Under the pieces are notes generated by a model, which searched no databases, was not told the origin of the DNA, and worked only from the letters and a program-made list of their open reading frames with translations. A program made the position numbers and the translations under genes. Below are positions 56,911 to 64,000 of a stretch of DNA of 64,000 nt, piece by piece; the stretch's first letter is position 1; each line of letters opens with the position of its first letter. This stretch comes from Taxillus chinensis (Eukaryota > Streptophyta > Magnoliopsida > Santalales > Loranthaceae): assembly GCA_023512835.1 (NCBI GenBank), contig CM042092.1, positions 2,195,293 to 2,259,292 on the forward strand, read 5' to 3'.

Positions 56911-57479
56911 GGTTGTAGAGGATTGATTGGGTGGCCAAAATGATCTCAATTCCCAACACCTCCATCATCACACTCCCACCTCCCACGACCCAAACTTTCC
57001 ATTCATTGCCGTACTCACCAACTCATAATTACCATCGTTCTAAAAAAATCATGTTTTAAAAAAGACATTTTGTTAAATATAATTTGTTAATTTATTTAAA
57101 TCGATGTAAATAAAGTTTGTTTAACAAACTCATTTTATTTGAATCGAAATTTGAACTAAATATAGTTTGTTTTTCAAAAATTGTATTTAATACAACTCAT
57201 TTCTTAGGCTAACCAATACCTCCACACCTATTATGTGATATTCCCAAAGTTTAAAGCAAGACTTCAACCAAATGTAGGGTTACATCAGCTATTAAGCTAC
57301 CCCATTGAAGTTACCAAACATATTTTGTTGACTGAATTCTTTTCTTTTTAAAGAATCATGTTTTGAATATGAGAAAGCAAATACATGTTTTTTGTTTTTA
57401 ATTCTAAATTCAATTTTGTGTGATATTTAAATTATTATTTTTAATTTTTTTCTCTTTTTCTTCTATTTTATTTATTAAC
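56911..57479. other. AT-rich sequence, no gene seen
   Basis: No domain, repeat or RNA gene recognised between the Harbinger-like element and TRIM 3. Confidence 0.45.
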
Positions 57480-58063
57480 TGGTTAAAACCAGGTATAGGT
57501 AAAGGCTTGATTACGTGTCATGATACTATCTACTTTGGGCTCGCACGGCTTTAAAACATATCGTGACATTTAAAGTATTCTTTCTTTTAATATATGTCTT
57601 GACTTTTTGTTGTCCTTGAGCAATGTGTGAAAAACATCCAACAATCTCCCCCTTTGTTACACATCAATCGTACATTATAGGTTGGAGACACACCTATGAA
57701 ATTGAGGATTTCTTATAACCCCCCCTGTGGAGAGATCAAACCAGTTCGATATTAAAGTGACATTATAACCCGAATACCGCCTGCACCAATAGGACACGCC
57801 GCTCGATCACACTATACCGAGAAGACTTTGAATATCATGAAATACGTAACGGGGATAACTACAAGACAACCAGGACTTTGATACCAATTTGTTAGAATCA
57901 TCCATAGGTAAAAGCCTAATTACATGTCACAATACTGTCTGTTTTGGGCTCGCCATATCAGCCCGCACGACTTTAAAATGCATCGTGCCATTTAAAGTAT
58001 TCTTTCTTTTGATATATGTCTTGACTTTTTTGTCCTTGAGCGATGTGGGGCAAACATCCAACA
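57480..58063 (-). mobile_element. TRIM 3, older copy of the TRIM 2 family
   Basis: Left repeat about 57480-57643 and right repeat 57890-58063 (174 bp) share the family core (TTTGGGCTCGC..., GCACGGCTTTAAAA) and end ATCCAACA. The interior matches that of TRIM 2 (GGTTGGAGACACACCTATGA, GAGAGATCAAACC, GATATTAAAGTGACAT). The primer site is decayed (CTTTGATACCA). No clear target duplication. Confidence 0.82.
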
Positions 58064-58689
58064 CTGAGCTTATCATTTTTTAATAATTTTTGTCGCACTT
58101 GATTTTAGAAAAAACACTCTTTTTAAAATATGTTTTTTTCTTCCACCAAATATAATTTATTTTTAAATTTAAGAAATCAAACTTTGACTTCAATAAATAT
58201 TTAAATCATAAAGTTAAAATTAAAAAGAAAACTGATCAAATGTTCCCATATATATATATATATAATTTTAATGAGTTGGATATGTTATTATCAAATTTCT
58301 TTAATTTCCATGGGATCGTGTATTTTTTTATTTATATATTTTATCTTATAAAGAAGAGATCGAAGGTAGAAAATTATCATTGAATAGAGATGGAAATTTT
58401 TTGTTAAAATCTAGGATTTTCAAAAAGAAAAAGGAGAATGAATTAAGGAGAACCATTCTAAAAAATGTTCTTAACAAATTAGGGGTGAAATAAAAATAAA
58501 ATAAAATAAGGAAAACTGCGCCAGGCTTTATGAATATAATGGGTAAATGAAATGGATTATACCTGAGGTAATTGTTTGTGGTAGGATTATAAAAATCAAA
58601 TTTGTTAAATCTACTCATATTTACATGGGAAACCGACCCACCAATTAAATATATAAATTGGATATCTAAATATTTGAACCTTTTTAGGT
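58064..58689. other. AT-rich sequence, no gene seen
   Basis: It includes a short (TA)n run at about 58250-58263. The minus-strand frame 58346-58618 has no domain. Confidence 0.45.
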
Positions 58690-58885
58690 AATCTATTTAA
58701 TATTTTTTTTGATAAGTAATAAAACAATATATTAATGATAGGAAAAAGAACATGCAAAGTGGGCAGGAAATAGCCTCACCCAACAAAAAACCCACACAAA
58801 TATGACAATGAAACCATAATAGGCCTAAGACAAAGCCTAAAAATAGGCTAGGACAAGGACCCCCTTAAAAGGCTTGCCTCTTTGA
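58690..58885 (-). mobile_element. possible LINE 3' tail
   Basis: On the minus strand the segment ends ATTACTTATCAAAAAAAATA after a T-rich low-complexity stretch. That resembles the 3' end of plant L1-type LINEs, which typically finish TTACTTATCAAAAAA. No ORF remains. Confidence 0.35.
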
Positions 58886-59126
58886 TCAATTATGAGTAAA
58901 TTTAACAAACTTGATTTTTATGACGAGGCAGAATCCTTCTGAACTTTATTATAAAGACCCATATTTATGCGAGGTTGAAAGTTAGGCTCTGAATAGAGTT
59001 TGGAATATCTATTTGGTAGTGCGGCTTTAGCGTTAGGATTTTGAGTTATTATTATTATTAATATGGTGATTTTAATATTTTGAGTTTATTATTAAATATT
59101 ATTATTTTAATTTATTCGGTTATTAT

Positions 59127-59614
59127 TGTTGGACCTCGGCCAGGGCATTCACTATCACAATATTGTCCGCTTTGGCACTCGCGCGCCCACCCATGGGCCG
59201 CAGCCCGCACGGATTAGTTTCTAACGGGCCGCGACCCGTTAAAACGCGTTGTGACAAGGTGCACATGAGCCTCCTCATTAGGACGACCTCAATGTTCGCC
59301 CTAACCGATGTGGGATTGATCTATGGGACGTTAGAGACCCAACAGTCTCCCCCCCAATCCCACCATCGGTCTAGAGGACCCGGCTCTGATACCACTTGTT
59401 GGACCTTGGCCAGGGCACTCACTATCACAATATTGTCCGCTTTGGCACTCGCGCGCCCACCCATGGGCCGCAGCCCGCACGGATTTGTTTCTAACGGGCC
59501 GCGACCCGTTAAAACGCGTTGTGACAAGGTGCACATGAGCCTCCTCATTAGGACGACCTCAATGTTCGCCCTAACCGATGTGGGATTGATCTATGGGACG
59601 TTAGAGACCCAACA
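59127..59614 (-). mobile_element. TRIM 4, minimal: two 218-bp repeats around a 52-bp interior
   Basis: Terminal repeats 59127-59344 and 59397-59614 differ at only three positions by my reading. The target duplication ATTAT is exact (59122-59126 and 59615-59619). The 52-bp interior holds little more than a polypurine tract (minus-strand GGATTGGGGGGGAGAC) and a canonical primer site. The repeats share the TRIM family core (TTGTCCGCTTTGGC, TTAAAACGCGTTGTGAC, CGATGTGGGA) with an extra GC-rich insert. Confidence 0.93.
59383..59394 (-). other. primer-binding site of TRIM 4
   Basis: Minus-strand TGGTATCAGAGC two bases inside the right repeat; canonical. Confidence 0.9.
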
Positions 59615-59619
59615 ATTAT

Positions 59620-59927
59620 AATGTTAATATTATTAATGATTATTTAAGTATTTGAGTTATTATTATCATAATAATTAAGGTTATAACAATTATTATTATT
59701 GATGCAATTATTGTGTTTATTATTATTATTATGTTTTTATTATAAATATAATTATTTTAATATTTTAAGTTTAGTATTATTATGATGCTATTATTATTAC
59801 TAATGAAATTATTATAATATTTTGAGTTATTATTATTATAATGCTATTATTATTATTACTATAATAAGTATTTTAAGGTTATAATTATTATTATACTCAT
59901 TCTCTTATTATTATTATTATTAGATTT

Positions 59928-59960
<33 letters not shown>
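59620..59960. repeat. ATT-rich low-complexity block ending in (TA)n
   Basis: Interrupted TTA/ATT repeats, then a TA run at about 59933-59959. ATTAT, the TRIM 4 target, is itself part of this low-complexity DNA. Confidence 0.8.
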
Positions 59961-59962
<2 letters not shown>

Positions 59963-60138
59963 TACAAAAAGGAGAAACTAGGGTGAAACCCTACATTCGT
60001 CGTGCGTGCGTAGAGCGTGGCAAGGGAGGAGCAGGGAGTTTGAAACAGACTGTTCCACCGATCCTTCAAAACTAGATACAAGTAGGTGATCCTAGATCCT
60101 TCGTTGTTCTATTGTTTTAATAGTATGTGAAAATAAAT

Positions 60139-60140
<2 letters not shown>

Positions 60141-60221
<81 letters not shown>
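60141..60221. repeat. compound (AC)n(AT)n microsatellite
   Basis: About 17 AC units followed by about 22 AT units. Confidence 0.95.
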
Positions 60222-60223
<2 letters not shown>

Positions 60224-62230
60224 ACATGCATAGCTGATCCTCTTCTCTCCCTCTTCTCAATTCGGCTTCCGGAAACTTGCATACTATGACCAATCAAATT
60301 CCCTGCGTCCCATATGTGGCGAGGTTGTCATTAGGGGCACTGAGTCCTACATATGGCCATCTAATAATGATTGAGATTCTTGGAGTTAGTAGCGAGGAAT
60401 TTCGTAGATGTTTGGGTTACCGGTGCAAACCATTAATGACTAAAATGTGATATGATGTTCTATTTGTGATTTAATGTAATCTAACTATGATAAAATAAGA
60501 TACTACGGTGGCACAATCATACACTGATCATATAGACTTAGGATTCTATGTGATAGGATAGTAGAGATGGAGATCACCATCGGCATTCGTGCTCACCCTA
60601 CTTTATTTTTATTTCCTATAGGTTGTAGGGAGTAGGCTGGTGGAGCCATAACGGAATAGGTCGGGATATGTTTGGTGTGGGATTTATTCTATAGACTTTG
60701 TTTGTTTATTATTTTATTATTTTATTACTAGAACTCGGGTCCATGGTAGTTGTATGAATCTTAATGGTGGAACTTATATGTGTTATTTTGTGTGTTGAAT
60801 ATTTATAATAATCGAATGCATTATCGTACCTTTTTAATAAATCTTGAATGGAATTCATTGGAAAATACAATTCTATCCCTATTGTAGTATTGTACAGATT
60901 GGATTAGACATCAACCCCTCGATCCCCTGGAGTATGGGCGTGGAGAAGGCACGTTCCTAGTTCTGTTATTTTTTAGAATTTGAGGGCGTGACATTGATCC
61001 CTGAGCTTCGATATCCTGCAACAAATCAGAGGAGTCAAAGCCCTTGCAAGTCACCTTTAACACCTTGCAATTGCTTTGTGGCCTCACAACCACTCCGGCC
61101 TGCCTCTACCTCTGTCGGGCAACCGGAGACACACCAAGGGGACAAGATTCCCCAAAGATAGCATCAACCAACGGACCATCAGCAGGATGAACAACTTGGT
61201 CACCCAACAAAAAAATCCCTAGCTAGTACTACATCATCGTCCTAACTAGCACACGAAAGGAACCAGGTCAAAAGAACCAAATGAAGCTACGCTAACACCG
61301 ATGTTGTTTCAAAAGAAACAAGATGAGTCATTGTGACTAGTATTAATTATCGGCATTAAGCAAGATGACATTGAAGAACAATTATCCAATTTCACTCATT
61401 TCAGACTTGTTTGACTAACTAAAAGATAGGGGCGGCTCTAGGAAAATTATTTAGGGTGTTCAATATTTATTACAAATCTTAAATATAATCTCACCAAAAA
61501 TATTACATAAAATGTTATTAAATCCTTATAGTTTTGTAAATCTTTAAATATAACATCACTATAAAAATACAAAGAAATTAAATTTATGAATTATAATAGA
61601 AATTAAAAAAAGAAACAAATAGTAAATTACTAGATTACCACCACCACCACTACCATTGGAAACAGAGTCTAGACTCCAGGATAACCGAGAAAGAAGAGGA
61701 GCCGAGCCACCAAGAGATGTGTGTATGTGCTAGAGGAGGCGTCAACCGATTGACGTGCCATGACTCACGCATCGTGCCATTGTCGGCCGGAGGGAGGGGA
61801 GTCGCTGAGTCGGGGAGATTGGACGGCGTGCGGCGTGCCGTTGTCACTCCTCCTTGGTCGTCCAGAGTCCACAACTCGGTGTTAGATATTAGAGAAAGAA
61901 AAGGCAATAGCGGTGGAGCAGCAAAGCCGTCGTCGTCGGCAGGAGGAGGGAGAGTCGGGAGATAGCCGACGAGAGACCGACTTGTGGTGATGCGGCCGCA
62001 CCTACCACCTCGCCTGCTAGGGTAAGATGTGAGATGAATGAATTGTTGTGGACCAGGCCCACCGGGGTGTGCGTTAATGGGTATTGTTTTATTAATTCTA
62101 TTTGACTATTTCTTTTCGTTCTTTCTTTCAATGATAGCATGTATTAAGACTTTAAGTATAGTATATATTTTTTAAACAATTCCAGGGAGTGCAGTTGCAC
62201 ACCTTTAGGATCAAATAGCGCCACCCCTAC
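60222..62230. other. no gene supported
   Basis: A minus-strand frame at 60911-61093 and frames at 61650-62140 have no domain I recognise. 61436-62230 is bounded by TAGGGGCGGCTCTA and, inverted, TAGGGGTGGCGCTA. It could be a TIR element, but no target duplication is visible. Confidence 0.35.
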
Positions 62231-62648
62231 TAGGAGATGCGAGATGGTTCTCAAAACTGAACATGTGGTTGGAATATTGGCAAGTATAGATAACCAAAGG
62301 AGATGAGCTAAAGACAGCATGCATGACGAGATACGGATTGTACGAATTTTTAGCAATGCCCTTTGATTTCACGAATGCTCCTGTCACCTTTTGTACATTG
62401 ATGAATACCGTCTTTTAGCCATTATTGGATAGATTCATCGTGTACCTCGATGACGTTATGATGTATAACAATCCATTGGTGGAATATCAGAAATACATAC
62501 GACAAGTCTTTTAAGTATTACAGGAGAATCAATTGTATGTGAAGAAGGAGAAATGCAGCTTTGCTTGGAATGAAGTGTCATTCATAGGTCATGATATCAG
62601 TGGAAAAAATCTTCTAGTGGACAAGAAAAAAGTATTGATACCCAAGGC
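62231..62648 (+). pseudogene. gypsy RT relic
   Basis: A single frame with three stops reads LGDARWFSKLNMW, TACMTRYGLYEFLAMPF, DRFIVYLDDVMMY (catalytic DD present) and NQLYVKKEKCSFAWNEVSFI. It resembles the RT of gypsy A. The stops TAG, TAG and TAA each replace a glutamine-type codon. No LTR is seen. Confidence 0.85.
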
Positions 62649-62687
62649 TAGATTTTGTTGTTGAGTATCGATGCCCAAGATGATACT

Positions 62688-62915
62688 CAACAATGTCTTG
62701 CATGTGTTTGGTTGGGGAACCTATTGAATGGAGTGAAAATCCATGCTCTTGTAATAAAATTTGTCCCGCACATTGATTTGCATGTGGCGAACTCACTCAT
62801 AGACATGTATGCCAAGTGCTCTTCTGTGGGTTATATGCGAATGTCTTTAATATGTTGCTGGGTAAGGATCATGTTTCATGGTTGACAATCATCGTAGAAT
62901 ATTGCCAGTATAGCT
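62688..62915 (+). pseudogene. pentatricopeptide-repeat (PPR, PLS-type) protein fragment
   Basis: The frame reads LGNLLNGVKIHALVIKFVPH then DLHVANSLIDMYAKCSSVGY. This is the classic stretch of plant PLS-class PPR proteins (G..IHALVIK....D..V.NSLIDMYAKCG.V). After a one-base shift it continues ANVFNMLLGKDHVSWLTIIV, the expected next motif (A..VF..M..KD.VSW...I). Only about one and a half repeats are left, and it directly follows the gypsy RT relic. Confidence 0.8.
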
Positions 62916-62929
62916 TTCACATGAAATGC

Positions 62930-63109
62930 TATAGTTAATGCCATTATGCTAATGTGGTTTCATGAGATTACGTGAAAGTTTTATATTTGTTTCAAGAATC
63001 ACAAATGTATAGTTAATGCCATTATGCCAATGTGGTTTCATGAGATTACGTGAAAGCTTTATATTTGTTTCAAGAATCACAAATGGTATAGTCAATGCCA
63101 TTATGCCAT
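62930..63109. repeat. 78-bp tandem repeat, two full copies and a partial third
   Basis: Units start at 62930, 63008 and 63087 with TATAGTTAATGCCATTATGC, and contain GTGGTTTCATGAGATTACGT and TTGTTTCAAGAATCACAAAT. Copies differ at a few bases. Confidence 0.9.
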
Positions 63110-64000
63110 TACGATCGAAGTATACTAATGGCATGCGGTGGCATATTAACATTGTGTAAATTTTCCTCCCTTGGTCATAGTTAATCGTTTTAGTTGTAAT
63201 GGTAAATTGGATTTTGCACTTATAAAATAGAATACTTTTTCTTATTTTAGACTTGTGATGGATGATTTTTTATACTTCTAAATAAATATTTTTTATTTTA
63301 TGTTTTATTTTTAGATTTTATGTCAAAAAGCAATTTTCAGAATGTAAATAATTATTAAAAAATTAAAAAAAATTCTAAAAATTATTTCCATTCTATTTTA
63401 AGTGGCGTCTAAACAAAATGTCAAACGTGTTCCCTCTGATAGATAATCTTGTGAGGGAGTGGGTTGTGGCAGACACAACTCTATCATTAGAACATCAATA
63501 GTGCCAAGCACTTGTTTATTTTTAAATCTTGGTTGGTTGGTGGCTACCTACTTTAAGATGATGATAAAGAAGAAGAAGAAGAAGAAGAACCATAGATGTA
63601 TGTATATATATATATATATACATATATTTTGAGCGATCTGATTAAGGAATTAGGTGCGTACGATTACAAGCCACACAATATACTCGGGTAAGCTTGAGAC
63701 AACAATATTAGTTGCCGCCAACGTGGTTTTCTTAAGTCAATTTGAATTTCACAAAACCTAAAAATTGCATTTCCGTTACGATTAAAGTGAGAAGTGTGTC
63801 ATTAGCATAGTGTCATAATCGGATCGACTTGGGCGATTGAACTGGTGATTCGAGTTTTTAATCGGTTTGTTTTTCTAATTAAATTGTTTCTAAAATAAAA
63901 AATAAAAAAAACCCGAACGACTCAGTTGGTTTTGTGTGATCCGACCGAGTTTTATAGAATCGGACGATTTTTTTTATAAAATTAATAAAATGACATTTAA
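63110..64000. other. AT-rich sequence, no gene seen
   Basis: It holds an (AAG)n run at 63566-63589 and a short (TA)n run at about 63602-63620. No coding region is recognisable. Confidence 0.5.

Noticed and set aside
59163..59621. Open frame of 152 residues with an internal perfect repeat
   Set aside because: It simply runs through both terminal repeats of TRIM 4; the repeat is the LTR duplication.
61436..62230. TIR element bounded by TAGGGGCGGCTCTA-like ends
   Set aside because: The ends are short and imperfect and no matching target duplication is visible, so I leave it as a note only.

Overview
The window is nuclear DNA of a flowering plant, most likely a dicot. The signs are GT-AG introns, an AT-rich background, a plant prolyl 4-hydroxylase gene, initiator-Met-tRNA primer sites of plant LTR elements, TRIMs and plant-type MITEs. 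I cannot name the species. All comparisons were made by eye.

Only two host genes look intact: a small two-exon membrane-protein gene on the minus strand (1336-1700) and a seven-exon prolyl 4-hydroxylase gene on the plus strand (47016-49979). There are also gene scraps: an unrecognised two-exon fragment near 7.5 kb and a PPR-protein fragment near 62.7 kb. Nearly everything else is transposon sequence.

Layout. 1-8.9 kb: small gene, microsatellites and low-complexity sequence. 8.9-10.1 kb: a Copia RNase H relic and a MITE. 10.87-15.66 kb: a complete but frameshifted Copia element (minus) with a 5-bp target duplication. 16.6-23.3 kb: a decayed Ty3/Gypsy element, itself hit by a TRIM (17.6-18.65 kb) that carries a solo LTR, and by a hAT-type MITE. 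24.9-40.9 kb: a three-level nest. A TRIM is split by a plus-strand chromovirus (25008-40429), whose gag is split by a minus-strand Tekay-like chromovirus with 2.24-kb LTRs (25861-35765). Each gypsy insertion has its own target duplication. 41.2-44.1 kb: a 2.9-kb hAT-like foldback element with roughly 1-kb inverted arms and a Tourist-like MITE in its loop. 45.5-46.7 kb: a short non-autonomous LTR element directly upstream of the hydroxylase gene. 51-57 kb: MITEs in AT-rich DNA. 57.5-59.6 kb: two more TRIMs, one with only a 52-bp interior. 62.2-63.1 kb: a gypsy RT relic, the PPR fragment and a 78-bp tandem repeat.

The most unusual signal is not a gene. Differences between paired LTRs, the variant primer sites and many frameshifts in the retrotransposons fall on CAG/CTG trinucleotides (CTG against CG, CCG or TCG; CAG against CG). 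The host hydroxylase gene shows no such breaks. This points to CHG-methylation-linked change, or to sequencing-consensus error at methylated CHG sites.
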